A stretch of 64,000 nucleotides of DNA, from positions 521,001 to 585,000 of the forward strand of contig CANMWO010000003.1 in NCBI GenBank assembly GCA_947501695.1, written 5' to 3'. A model generated the notes under the pieces. That model saw only the letters and a program-made list of their open reading frames with translations. It searched no databases and was not told the DNA's origin. The position numbers were made by a program, and so were the translations under genes. This document shows, piece after piece, positions 16,994 through 26,151 of this stretch. The DNA comes from an uncultured Sphingomonadaceae bacterium. GTDB lineage: Bacteria > Pseudomonadota > Alphaproteobacteria > Sphingomonadales > Sphingomonadaceae. The stretch's first letter is position 1. Each line of letters starts with the position of its first letter.

Positions 16994-17426
16994 CTATATA
17001 ATATTTGCCGGGTTCCCGACAGCGGTCTTCCCGTCAGGTATATCACAAAGCACCACTGCGGATGCGCCAATATTGCATGTCTCCGATACGTATATCGCCC
17101 AAAACCTGCGCATAGGCGCCTATCTCAACGCTATTGCCAATATTCGGAACGCCGCCACCTTCGACCCGGTTTCCTATGGTCACGCCTTGTCGCAGGCTAT
17201 AGCCTGATCCCAGGACAACTCCCGGATTGATGAAAATCCCTCCGAAATGCCAAATCCTTAAACCTGGTCCGACGCTGGCACCCACTTTTTCCAAATCCGA
17301 CCGCCTGTCGTTGTCGCGATTTCTGAAAGCCAATGGGTTAATCCTCGTTATTTGGTTGAACAGCTACCTATCCGACTATCATAAAGCCCGCGCTATACTA
17401 GACAACACCTTAACGAATTTAGACAC
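16994..17426 (-). pseudogene. serine-acetyltransferase-like (left-handed beta helix) gene, frameshifted
   Basis: Three frames must be joined to read a CysE/WcaB-type protein. A GTG at 17426 begins VSKFVKVLSSIARAL. A second frame gives LYDSRIGS. A third gives LFNQITRINPLAFRNR, then GPGLRIWHFGGIFINPG and hexapeptide repeats to GDIRIGD at about 17085. A last shift continues as CNIGASAVVLCDIPDG to TAVGNPANII and a stop at 16994. The longest open piece (17043-17333) therefore lacks both ends. Intact relatives O-acetylate sugars or serine. Either this is a decayed EPS acetyltransferase or the sequence carries several small indel errors. Confidence 0.75.
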
Positions 17427-17544
17427 TTAGCGTCAAAAAAGTTAACATGCGCGATGTTGGTAGGTTCAATGTCAGGCTTGAAAAAAATTTATATGGTTTC
17501 AGCAGTTTGCTGATGGCAAGCTAACGCGGGCACATCGTCTGCTC

Positions 17545-19023
17545 TCAGCTTTCCAGTTCTTCATCCAGCATCACAGTCTTGGGCTCAAGATAGGGCAGCA
17601 AGCCTTGTAGGCCTCCCTCTCGTCCTAAGCCGGATTGCTTGAAACCGCCAAAAGAAATCGCAAAGCTGGCCTTCATACCGTTCTGCCCAACGGTGCCTGT
17701 CCGCAAATGCCGTGCGACATCAAACGCCTTGGTGTTATCATTTGTGTAAACCGCTCCTGCCAGACCAAATGGGGAATCATTGGCGATTCGAATGGCATCC
17801 TCTTCACCATCACTTGGGATGACACATAGTACTGGGCCAAAGATTTCTTCCCTCGCAATCGCCATTTGATTATCTACATTTGCAAAGACTGTCGGCTCAA
17901 AATAAAAACCCGGTACCAAATGCGCTGGCCGTTTTCCGCCGGTTGCCAATTTGGCTCCTTCGGCAACGCCCGTTGCAATATAGCCTTCAATTTTCTCAAG
18001 CTGGGATTTCATTGTTATCGGACCGAGTTGAACATCCGGGTCATAGGGATTGCCAATTTTAACTGCTTCAATTGCTGAGACCAGGTGCTCTACAAATTCA
18101 TCATGTCGATCACGAGATACAATGATTCTTGTGAGCGCGGCGCAATTTTGACCATTGAGTACCGTTATCGCATCAGCCAGACTATCCGCTGCAGTTTTCA
18201 AATCATAGTCATCGAGGACGATAGCGGCAGATTTCCCGCCAAGTTCCAATGTTACCCGCGCAATGCGATTGGCACAGACAGATGCAATCCGTTTTCCTGT
18301 CGCGACGCTTCCTGTGAAACTGACTTTGTCGACCTTATTGTGTCGAACCAGATGATCAGACGCATCGCGATCAGCGACGACCAAATTGATTACCCCGTCC
18401 GGGATACCAGCTTCATTCGCGCATTCTGCAATCAGATAAGCCTCTATGGGTGTTTGCGGAGCAGGTTTCATGACCACGGTGCATCCCGCGACCAATGCCG
18501 GCCCAATTTTCGTCATCATGGATGCCAAAGGCGCGTTCCACGGTGCGATGGTGGCGACGACACCAACTGGCTCATGCACCAGCATATTGCCGCTGTTCTC
18601 AGGAGGATGTCTTTCGATAAACGGAAAGGATCCGGCCTGCTCTATCGACCGATCTACTGCCGTAACGGCATATTCCAAAGAACCTGCCGCCATAGAAGGT
18701 ATAACACCCGTTGTTTCTATCCAGGCAGTAGCAAAATCTTCCGAGCGGCTGCGTAAAATACTGGCAAAAATTTCCAGTTTTTCAGCGCGTTCAAGCGGTG
18801 TCATACGCGGCCAGGGACCGCTCTCAAAGGCTTGATGAGCGGCATTGACGGCACGATCGACATCTTCGATAGCGGCTTCTGCAACCTGACATATCGTCTC
18901 TTCGGTGAGCGGTGAGACCACATCCAAAAGGCGGCCGGTTGATGGATCGACCCATTTGCCAGCAATGTAGAATTTTCCGAAGTTGGAACGATCAATCGTG
19001 TGGGCTCGGGATGTGGAACTCAT
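17545..19023 (-). CDS. NAD(P)-dependent aldehyde dehydrogenase
   Basis: 492 residues, full length for the family, with AGGAAG upstream of the ATG. The motifs are VVATIAPWNAPLASM (cofactor), FTGSVATGKRI, the general-base glutamate in LELGGKSAAIVLDD, the nucleophilic cysteine in NGQNCAALTR and EEIFGPVLCV. It oxidises an aldehyde to an acid or acyl product in the cytoplasm. It is divergent from the IclR regulator across a 309-bp gap, so is probably controlled by it. One of three ALDHs in the catabolic cluster; substrate unknown. Confidence 0.9.
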   Translation of the reverse strand: MSSTSRAHTIDRSNFGKFYIAGKWVDPSTGRLLDVVSPLTEETICQVAEAAIEDVDRAVNAAHQAFESGPWPRMTPLERAEKLEIFASILRSRSEDFATAWIETTGVIPSMAAGSLEYAVTAVDRSIEQAGSFPFIERHPPENSGNMLVHEPVGVVATIAPWNAPLASMMTKIGPALVAGCTVVMKPAPQTPIEAYLIAECANEAGIPDGVINLVVADRDASDHLVRHNKVDKVSFTGSVATGKRIASVCANRIARVTLELGGKSAAIVLDDYDLKTAADSLADAITVLNGQNCAALTRIIVSRDRHDEFVEHLVSAIEAVKIGNPYDPDVQLGPITMKSQLEKIEGYIATGVAEGAKLATGGKRPAHLVPGFYFEPTVFANVDNQMAIAREEIFGPVLCVIPSDGEEDAIRIANDSPFGLAGAVYTNDNTKAFDVARHLRTGTVGQNGMKASFAISFGGFKQSGLGREGGLQGLLPYLEPKTVMLDEELES

Positions 19024-19044
19024 ATTTCTTCCTGTCAGTCGTTG

Positions 19045-19058
19045 GAAATCGGCATTTC
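19045..19058. promoter_or_regulatory. dyad GAAAT-CGGC-ATTTC, possible IclR operator
   Basis: A perfect 5-bp inverted repeat 22 bp upstream of the aldehyde dehydrogenase start, in the gap shared with the IclR gene (19024-19332). IclR proteins bind short AT-rich dyads of this kind. The rest of the gap shows no gene. Confidence 0.35.
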
Positions 19059-19332
19059 ATTGAAGCGTACCAAAATATAGCCATTTCCTATCATTGCTAT
19101 TCGTTCAGGACAGTTGAAATATTAGCTTCTGTTCGCACTCTGGATATTGCGAGCGCCAGTATAGCAGACATTACTCCATAATCTCGAAAGCTACCATGCG
19201 ATTGCGCGCATCGGATGGGCGACAATCGTTCTAGGCCCGGAGTCACAAAATGCAGCGGAAGCAGGATTTTGGTTGATAGTGTTTCGATATTAGGGCTAAT
19301 TGTCCGCTAGTCGGATAAACAAAGGGGTCAAC

Positions 19333-20124
19333 ATGGAGCGCGGAGTACCAATCAGGGCGATAACACGTGGGATTGCCGTTCTGTCGGCAGTAAGCCGGGA
19401 TGGTCCCATAACCATGATGAATATCTCCAAAAGCGCCAATGTTCCTTATCCCACGGCATGCCGTATAGTGCAGACATTCTTGCATGAAGGACTGATTGAA
19501 CGGGAACCTGCCCGCAAAAGATATCGTGTGACGTCTTTGGTCCAGACTTTGGCAACCGGATTTCAAACGGAAGATCAATTGGTCGCAGTTGCCAGACCGC
19601 ATCTGGAAGAACTTTGTAAAGAAGTGAGCTGGCCAATTTCGCTTGCTACCAGGGTAGGCACGCGCATGATGGTTCGTGATTCCACCCACAAGATGACATC
19701 ACTAACTTTTACAAATTACTATCCCGGCTATACTTTGCCGATCGCAGAATGTGCAACTGGCAAAGCCTATCTCGCCCATTGTTCCGACGAAGAACGACAA
19801 ACAATCTACGAAGCCTGGCAAGCCACAGACAACGAGGCATCAAGAATGGGATTGTTGATGCTGTCCGATGATGTCGTTCTCAATCAAATCAGGACAGAAG
19901 GCTACGCGATGCAGGCAAGAAATTTGTACAACGAAGAGCCAGGGAAAACCTCATCGCTGGCGGTTCCGGTCAATGACGCCAATGGAGATCTAATGGGCTC
20001 ACTGGCGATGATTTACTTTGCATCGGCACTGAAACCAGATCAGGCTGTTGCCGAGTTTTTGCCCAACATGCAAAAAGCAGCGGAGAATATTGCTCTTGGT
20101 ATGAAGGCAACGCAACTGGACTAG
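19333..20124 (+). CDS. IclR-family transcriptional regulator
   Basis: 263 residues from the ATG at 19333 (AAAGGGG five bases upstream). An N-terminal winged helix (about 5-65: RAITRGIAVLSAVSRDGPIT; SKSANVPYPTACRIVQTF) is followed by the IclR effector domain (~80-255), including LPIAECATGKAYLAH. Family members bind small organic acids and control degradative operons. It is the only dedicated regulator seen in the 35-kb cluster, so it is a good candidate for controlling the divergent aldehyde dehydrogenase and perhaps the leftward operon it meets head-on (4-bp overlap of ends). Confidence 0.87.
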   Translation: MERGVPIRAITRGIAVLSAVSRDGPITMMNISKSANVPYPTACRIVQTFLHEGLIEREPARKRYRVTSLVQTLATGFQTEDQLVAVARPHLEELCKEVSWPISLATRVGTRMMVRDSTHKMTSLTFTNYYPGYTLPIAECATGKAYLAHCSDEERQTIYEAWQATDNEASRMGLLMLSDDVVLNQIRTEGYAMQARNLYNEEPGKTSSLAVPVNDANGDLMGSLAMIYFASALKPDQAVAEFLPNMQKAAENIALGMKATQLD

Positions 20125-20753
20125 GAAGCGCTCAGGCTTTTGAAATAATCTTGCACCATGGTGAGGTCATTCAAATCTGCATATTTCTGTTCGAGGTCAA
20201 ACAGGTTCGCCGCTTGAACATCGGGATCGCGGTCGCCGCATGCTTCTGGCACAACGATTGGTCGGAAGCCATGTTGCAAAGCGTCTAGGGCAGAGGCACG
20301 CACACAACCAGAAGTTGAAAATCCTGCAAATATGCAAGAATCGACACGCAACATATTCAAGGTTGAAAGCAGACTGGTGCCGAAAAATGCACTTGGATAT
20401 TGTTTCGTAACGACAATGTCATCCTACTAAGGCCGTAACCGGTCATCGAAACCACCCAGTGGTTCCCCTTGCTGAAATAGCGACAACGCTCCCACCTTTT
20501 GATAAAAAAGCCCGCCATCGGTTCCATCGCGGGCATATTCTACTCTGGTAAAAATCAACGGCAACCCGGCTTTGCGAGTCATAGCAGCCAGCGAACTCAT
20601 TGCCTCCAATGCATCTTCTGAACCAACGTACAAAGGAGCATCTGGTTCGATATATGCTTTGGCAACATCGATCAGGATCACGGCCGGGCTTTGCCCGAAC
20701 CCTAGCTTTCTTCCGAAACCAGCTGCTTTATAGTTTTGATCTAAATCAGTCAT
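20121..20753 (-). pseudogene. isochorismatase-family amidohydrolase interrupted by two TAG codons
   Basis: Starting at the ATG at 20753 (overlapping the flavoprotein gene), the frame reads an isochorismatase / N-carbamoylsarcosine amidase-like protein for 108 codons to FDDRLRP, then TAG TAG, then continues in the same frame as DDIVVTKQYPSAFFGT through GFSTSGCVRASALDALQHGF to the stop at 20121. The family triad is all there: Asp in VILIDVAKAY, Lys in VVTK and nucleophile Cys in TSGCVRA, but the last two lie behind the stops. Total length 211 codons, normal for the family. No frame change is needed. Either two nonsense changes inactivated it or the stops are read through. Intact relatives hydrolyse amides or ureides; this is the last gene of the operon 26009-20121. 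Confidence 0.82.
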
Positions 20754-22158
20754 TGTTAATAACCATCGCGGCGGCATGTGTCCCAGCCAAGCGCCCGAGT
20801 GTTGTCGCTGTCATCAGGCCATTTCCAGCAATATATCCGTCCGCACCAGGTCCGGAAATACCCCTTGCTGCGCCACCGCCGGCATAGAGATTGGGGAATG
20901 CACCGCCACCTGTTTTCTTGACGCGAGCATCGTCATCCACTTCTAAGCCGCCTTGCGTGTGAAACAATGCTCCGGTCACGCGTACGGCGTAAAACGGCGC
21001 GGCTAATTTCTGTTTGCCAGCAAAACTTCTGCCAAATTTGTCAATTTCACCGCTGTCCACCAATTTCCAGCTATCTTCGACGCTTTTGGTCATTCCACCA
21101 GCATCGATGCCGGTTTTTCGAGCAAGCTCATCCAGGGATTGTGCAGTGATCAAGCATCCCGCTGCTTTTGCCTGTTGATAGTCGTCAAATTGTTCCATGA
21201 TCTGATGGCGCGTTTCATCGTAAATACTCCAGGCCACATGGCCTTCCTGTGCCAACACCTTCACAGCCTGCTCTGAATATCCCGCAGCTTCATTCGCGAA
21301 CCGTTCCCCCGACTTGTTCATCTGTATTCCGCCCTCGGCAATCAGTGGCCACAAGATCGGGATGCCATAGCCAGCTGCCAGCCCTGCGTGTCCCTGATAG
21401 GCGCCCAAGTCTGCCATGCTCGCCCCAAGTTCCTTGCCCCAAGCAATGGCATGCCCCTTGTTACCGGGATGACCATGGAAAGTCGCATGTTCCAATTCAG
21501 GGATAAGCTCGGACACCATTTTTTGATTGCCCGCAAAACCACAACAAGCGAGGATCAATGCCCCGCAGCCAATTTTGTCTTGCCCACCACCGGGTCGGGT
21601 CGCGCCAATAGCGATCACCCGCTCTTCGGCATTGACATAAAGTTGATCCACCGTCGCATCGGTCAATATGTCTACGCCCGCCGTTTCGCAGGCATTGGCT
21701 AGAGCGCCCATTAACTCGTTACCAGATCGCGTTGGCATACCGTGCATCCGAAGCGCACTGTGCCCGGGATAGGTAAAACCTTCAACCAAGCTCAATTCGA
21801 TAGCATGATCTTCCATCAACCAGTCGATTGTGTGAGCTGATTCCCGCGCCAGCCGAGTGACGAGTGATTGATCGACTTTGCCCTTGGTTTTGGCGATAAT
21901 GTCATTGGCAAAAACCTCTGGGCTATCTTCAACGCCTTTCGCGATCTGGACTTTACTACCCGCAGCCGGTATCAATCCGGTTGACATAGATGTTGTGCCA
22001 AGCGGTTGCCTGTCTCTTTCGATGACCAGCACATCTGTGCCAGCATCGCGCGCAGCTAGTGCAGCACAAAGACCGGTTCCACCGCCGCCAACGATGACCA
22101 CTGGAATATCCATGATGGTTTCAACACTTTCGGCCCGAATGATTTCAATTTTGCTCAT
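20746..22158 (-). CDS. FAD-dependent oxidoreductase, fumarate-reductase / KstD-like
   Basis: 470 residues. An N-terminal FAD-binding Rossmann fold (PVVIVGGGGTGLCAALAARD, then VIERD) and C-terminal LYAGGGAARGISGPGADGY and GRLAGTHAAAM are typical of the flavoprotein family that holds fumarate reductase, urocanate reductase and 3-ketosteroid dehydrogenases. It has no signal peptide or heme domain, so it is cytoplasmic. It probably introduces or reduces an alpha-beta double bond in an oxo compound. Translationally coupled (ATGA) to the alcohol dehydrogenase gene upstream and overlapping the isochorismatase-like gene downstream. Confidence 0.85.
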   Translation of the reverse strand: MSKIEIIRAESVETIMDIPVVIVGGGGTGLCAALAARDAGTDVLVIERDRQPLGTTSMSTGLIPAAGSKVQIAKGVEDSPEVFANDIIAKTKGKVDQSLVTRLARESAHTIDWLMEDHAIELSLVEGFTYPGHSALRMHGMPTRSGNELMGALANACETAGVDILTDATVDQLYVNAEERVIAIGATRPGGGQDKIGCGALILACCGFAGNQKMVSELIPELEHATFHGHPGNKGHAIAWGKELGASMADLGAYQGHAGLAAGYGIPILWPLIAEGGIQMNKSGERFANEAAGYSEQAVKVLAQEGHVAWSIYDETRHQIMEQFDDYQQAKAAGCLITAQSLDELARKTGIDAGGMTKSVEDSWKLVDSGEIDKFGRSFAGKQKLAAPFYAVRVTGALFHTQGGLEVDDDARVKKTGGGAFPNLYAGGGAARGISGPGADGYIAGNGLMTATTLGRLAGTHAAAMVINND

Positions 22159-23261
22159 GCAATTTCGCTTTCAAATGTCAGAACTGGCTTGATGGCCGCG
22201 CCGCTCCGCTGGGCTTCAAATGCCTTGGCTATATCGGCAAAGGGAAATTGCGTGATCAATTCATCATAGGGCATCTGACCGTTTCTATGTTGCTCCATCA
22301 TCCAAGGGATAAAATCGTCCGGAATGCTATCCCCCTCGATAATTCCGGTCATCGTCGTAGTCATAAAAGACAGACCGCCAGGATGTGTTACCGGGTCTTC
22401 AAAACCGCCCGGGAGGGTCAACACGCCTAAATTCCCTCCGGGATGGAGGCAGGAAATGGCAGCTTCAAATGTCGTTTGGATTCCCGCGCTATCTAGAGCA
22501 TAAGAAACACCGCCATCAGACGCTTTCAACACTTGTTCAACAAAATTAGGAGCGTCCCCCGGGAGCAAAACATGCGCGCCAAACTTTTTGGCAAGCTCCA
22601 TGCGACCGATTTGCAAATCACTGGCGATGATCGGCGCGCAACCAACAATTTTTGCAGCCATGATTGCTGCCAATCCAACCGCTCCGCATCCGATCACCAG
22701 AATCGGCCGTCCCGCTTCGGCTTTGAAATTGTTGATGATGGCCCCAGCGCCGGTCTGGATTCCACAACCAAGCGGTGCGGCGGTAACAAAATTCATATCA
22801 TCGGGAATGAGCACCGCATTTCGCTCAGTCACCAATGCATGGGTGGCGAAGCTGCTCTGTTGAAAAAATGCTCCGCCGATTTCAGTCCCATCAGGGCGCC
22901 ACATCGCTGGCCGGTCGCGTTGTCCTTCAATATTCAATGCGATATTGTCAAAGCAATAGGCTGGATGTTCGTCAGAGCAATTCCGGCATTTTCCACAATA
23001 TCCAAATGTAGCGACAACACGGTCGCCAGGTTTGAATTTTGTAACCTGATCGCCTACGGCAACAACCACTCCGGCGCCTTCATGACCGAAAACACGCGGT
23101 GTTTCAGACCATTCAGAAATCCCCAAATCAGTGTGACATATGGCCGCCGCCTTGACCTCTATTACCATCTCTTCGGGCAGAGGATTATCGAGAAAAAGTG
23201 TTTCTATGGCAGGCGGAGCACCCTGTCCCGTACATACAGCTGCCTGAATTTCTCTAGGCAC
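22155..23261 (-). CDS. zinc-dependent alcohol dehydrogenase (benzyl/aryl-alcohol type)
   Basis: 368 residues from a GTG at 23261, which overlaps the preceding stop by 8 bases; a TTG at 23285 would add eight residues. Catalytic zinc ligands are visible in AAICHTDLG (Cys) and GHEGAGVV (His-Glu). The structural zinc cluster CGKCRNCSDEHPAYC is complete, and the NAD fold starts VIGCGAVGLAAIMAAKI. The family interconverts primary alcohols and aldehydes with NAD. It sits between an isocitrate-lyase-like gene and a flavoprotein gene in a tightly coupled operon. Confidence 0.87.
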   Translation of the reverse strand: MPREIQAAVCTGQGAPPAIETLFLDNPLPEEMVIEVKAAAICHTDLGISEWSETPRVFGHEGAGVVVAVGDQVTKFKPGDRVVATFGYCGKCRNCSDEHPAYCFDNIALNIEGQRDRPAMWRPDGTEIGGAFFQQSSFATHALVTERNAVLIPDDMNFVTAAPLGCGIQTGAGAIINNFKAEAGRPILVIGCGAVGLAAIMAAKIVGCAPIIASDLQIGRMELAKKFGAHVLLPGDAPNFVEQVLKASDGGVSYALDSAGIQTTFEAAISCLHPGGNLGVLTLPGGFEDPVTHPGGLSFMTTTMTGIIEGDSIPDDFIPWMMEQHRNGQMPYDELITQFPFADIAKAFEAQRSGAAIKPVLTFESEIA

Positions 23262-24114
23262 TGCCGTGCCGTTCTTGCAGTGCAACTACGTCATCTATTC
23301 CCAGCAATCGCGACATTTCATTAAAATCAAAATGGCCAACGCCGGCGGCATTGGCGTCACCAGCTTTCAGGCCCGCGTAAAAGTTGCGCGCGGCTTGGGC
23401 TGCAGCGAGCGGCGCCCCGGCGGGATAAATGACCAGCTTTGCGCCCAGTTTCTGATATTCGGAGGGCGCAAGTACCGGCGTAAATCCGCCATGTGCAGCA
23501 TTAACCATCAGAGGTTTGTTAGTTTCGCTAGCTGCCCTTGCAATCTCGTCCGTGTTCTGCGGAGCTTCCAGAAATAATATATCCGCTCCATTGTCGGCAT
23601 AGCGATTCAGTCTCGCAATGGCAGCGTCCAATCCTTCGGTACGGCGGGCATCGGTCCGCGCGATAAATAACAGGTCACCTTCGCCTCTTGCTTCGGTGGC
23701 AACATGAAGGCGCCGGACCATCTCGTCAGCAGGAACCGAGACCGCTTTGCCAACATGTCCGCATATTTTCGGAAAGCCCTGATCCTCTATCTGCATCGCT
23801 GCGATGCCCGCCTCTTGATAGCCCTTCACCGCATGGGCAAGATTGGCGAGACTGCCAAAACCGGTATCGGCATCCGCAATGACCGGGGCTTTACTTTTAG
23901 CGGTGAAACCGCTGAAAATTCTCAGAAAATCACTATATCCGGCGACGCCAACATCCGGCTCACCCATAGCTGACGCGATGCCCCAGTACCCGGAAGCATA
24001 GTGGGCATCGAAACCGATATCATTGGCCATGAGCAAGCTCATATGATCATAAATACCGGGCGCCGCGATGATATGATCGTCTTTCAGCTTCGCTCGCAAT
24101 TCAGTTCCGCTCAT
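23254..24114 (-). CDS. isocitrate lyase / PEP mutase superfamily C-C lyase
   Basis: 286 residues, starting in an ATGA overlap with the synthetase gene. A TIM-barrel of the PrpB / 2,3-dimethylmalate lyase kind: APGIYDHMSLLMAND near the start, metal-binding DADTGFG, then IEDQGFPKICGH, which carries the catalytic cysteine of true lyases (family form K-K/R-C-G-H), and FIARTDARR. Such enzymes split 2-hydroxy-dicarboxylates into pyruvate, glyoxylate or succinate plus a short acid. The neighbouring PrpE-like gene suggests that propionate (or a related short acid) is one of the products; this is inference. Confidence 0.87.
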   Translation of the reverse strand: MSGTELRAKLKDDHIIAAPGIYDHMSLLMANDIGFDAHYASGYWGIASAMGEPDVGVAGYSDFLRIFSGFTAKSKAPVIADADTGFGSLANLAHAVKGYQEAGIAAMQIEDQGFPKICGHVGKAVSVPADEMVRRLHVATEARGEGDLLFIARTDARRTEGLDAAIARLNRYADNGADILFLEAPQNTDEIARAASETNKPLMVNAAHGGFTPVLAPSEYQKLGAKLVIYPAGAPLAAAQAARNFYAGLKAGDANAAGVGHFDFNEMSRLLGIDDVVALQERHGSA

Positions 24115-26009
24115 ACCGATTCAGCTTTTTGTTCAAACAATTGAAAAAATTCGTCCAACACTGCCCGGTCTTCGATAGTAGCGGGTACTGTTGGTACATC
24201 GCCGTCGGCAATTTGACGGATATTGCGACGCAGAATCTTTCCCGATCGAGTCTTCGGCAACTTGCTGACCACATAAACACGTTTGAAGGCGGCTACCGGT
24301 CCTATTTCACGCCGCACATCTGCTATCAGTTCTTCGGCTATCTGGCTATTTTCCGTTCCTGCTTTCAGGACAACGAAACCGGCTGGAACCTGTCCTTTGA
24401 GGTCATCGTGAATACCAACGGCAGCGCATTCTGCCACAGACGCATTGGTTGCCAACACTTCTTCAATCGCGGATGATGATAGCCGGTGCCCGGCCACGTT
24501 GATAACGTCATCAATGCGGGTCATCACAAAAACAAATCCGTCTTCATCGATAAAGCCAGCATCCCCCGATAGATAATAGCCATCATAGCGTTCCAGATAG
24601 GCTTCAAAATAGCGTTCTTCGGCATTCCACAATGTTGGCGCTGCGCCCGGCGGCAACGGCAGTTTTGCGACAATCGCTCCCGTTTCATTTGGCGCGACCG
24701 CATTGCCGTCTTCATCCAGACATTCAATTTGCCATCCTGGCATCGGTATGCTGGTGGAACCGGCCTTGATTGGTAGTTGCTCGACTCCCAAAGGATTTCC
24801 GCAAATCGCCCAACCCGTTTCGGTTTGCCACCAATGGTCGACAACCGGTTTGTTCAATAGTCTTTCGGTCCATTTCAAAGTGCTGGGATCGGTGCGTTCG
24901 CCAGCGAGGTAAACCGCCTGTAAGCTGGATAGATCACGTCCCTCCACAAGCGCACCTTCCGGATCGACCTGCTTGATTGCACGGATAGCTGTCGGGGCGG
25001 TGAAGAAGCTGCGCACCTTATGTTTGGCCATAATTTGCCAGAATATTCCGGCATCCGGTGTGCCGATCGGTTTGCCCTCAAACACGACCGTGGTATTGCG
25101 ATTGAGAAGCGGACCATAAACGATATAACTATGGCCAACGACCCAACCAACGTCGCTGGCAGCCCAATAAGTTTCCCCGGGAGGACAATTGTAAAGCCCT
25201 TCCATCGTCCAAGCGAGCGCTGCCAGATAACCACCAGTATCGCGGACAATGCCTTTGGGCTGGCCAGTCGTTCCGGAGGTGTAAAGAATATATAGCGGAT
25301 CGGTTGCGGCTACCGGAATGCAATCAACCAATGACGCGGCGGCCAGTTCACTGCACCAGTCAAGCGTATGCTCTGCGGTCAAGTCGGCCGGTCCCTGATC
25401 GCGCTGCCAATAGAGTGTGGCATCCACCACATGGCTGGCAATCGCATAGGCCTCTTCCAGAATCGGCTGATAGGGCAGTATCTTCGCCCCCTCAATTCCA
25501 CAGGAAGCGGCTAGCACAAGTTTCGGCGTTGCGTCGTCGATCCGCACCGCCAATTCTCTTGCGGCAAAGCCTCCAAAGACAACTGAATGTATCGCGCCGA
25601 TCCGAGCGCAAGCCAGCATGGCTATCACCGCTTCCGGCGAGTTTGGCATGTAGATCAAGACGCGGTCACCCTTACCCAAACCGCGTTTCCGCATCGCTCC
25701 ACCAAGCCGCGCAGTTGCTTCCTGCAATTCGCTAAAGCTTAATTGGCGAGATGTTTCTGTCACCGGACTCTCAAAAATAATCGCAACTTCATCGCCAAAA
25801 CCGGCTTCAACATGGCGGTCGACGCAATTGTAACAGGCGTTTAACTCGCCGCCGCCAAACCAGCGTGGAATCGGACCTTCGCCAGGCCCGACAACCGTAT
25901 CCCATTTGCGGTCCCAGTCGAGTTTTTCCGCAACTTCACCCCAGAACTGCTCCGGGTCCTCCAAAGAAAATCGGCTGAGCTCACCATAATTATCGAATTC
26001 GGTTTTCAT
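24111..26009 (-). CDS. AMP-forming acyl-CoA synthetase, propionyl-CoA synthetase (PrpE)-like
   Basis: 632 residues with GGGAGAG upstream of the start. An N-terminal acetyl-CoA-synthetase cap (residues ~5-60), the AMP-binding signature LYILYTSGTTGQPKGIVRD, the adenylate motif DHWWQTETGWAICG, and the C-terminal domain with the acyl-lysine loop PKTRSGKILRR. Overall organisation is that of PrpE/ACSS3, which activate propionate and other short acids with ATP and CoA in the cytoplasm. First gene of the leftward operon and divergent from the small-protein / methyltransferase pair 142 bp away. Confidence 0.88.
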   Translation of the reverse strand: MKTEFDNYGELSRFSLEDPEQFWGEVAEKLDWDRKWDTVVGPGEGPIPRWFGGGELNACYNCVDRHVEAGFGDEVAIIFESPVTETSRQLSFSELQEATARLGGAMRKRGLGKGDRVLIYMPNSPEAVIAMLACARIGAIHSVVFGGFAARELAVRIDDATPKLVLAASCGIEGAKILPYQPILEEAYAIASHVVDATLYWQRDQGPADLTAEHTLDWCSELAAASLVDCIPVAATDPLYILYTSGTTGQPKGIVRDTGGYLAALAWTMEGLYNCPPGETYWAASDVGWVVGHSYIVYGPLLNRNTTVVFEGKPIGTPDAGIFWQIMAKHKVRSFFTAPTAIRAIKQVDPEGALVEGRDLSSLQAVYLAGERTDPSTLKWTERLLNKPVVDHWWQTETGWAICGNPLGVEQLPIKAGSTSIPMPGWQIECLDEDGNAVAPNETGAIVAKLPLPPGAAPTLWNAEERYFEAYLERYDGYYLSGDAGFIDEDGFVFVMTRIDDVINVAGHRLSSSAIEEVLATNASVAECAAVGIHDDLKGQVPAGFVVLKAGTENSQIAEELIADVRREIGPVAAFKRVYVVSKLPKTRSGKILRRNIRQIADGDVPTVPATIEDRAVLDEFFQLFEQKAESV

Positions 26010-26151
26010 AAACTCTCCCTTGCCGATTTTCCGGGATAAGTTACTTTATCTATGATTCCTATCCATTGCGCGGATATATTAGTCGTCTGCTTTGAGACGC
26101 AGCGCTTTGAAGGCCATAAGAGGATGAAAATCAGTATTAAGGTGACAGAAC

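Noticed and set aside
18085-18756. Open frame opposite the aldehyde dehydrogenase gene (223 codons)
   Set aside because: Shadow of a well-supported gene; composition is that of a complementary strand, with no ribosome site.
20415-20420. TAG TAG as pyrrolysine codons
   Set aside because: No pyrrolysine machinery would be expected in a sphingomonad, and the family has no conserved special residue there; nonsense change, sequence error or plain readthrough are simpler.
22533-23324. Long open frame opposite the alcohol dehydrogenase gene (263 codons)
   Set aside because: It lies antisense to a clear enzyme with zinc and NAD motifs and has no recognisable domain.
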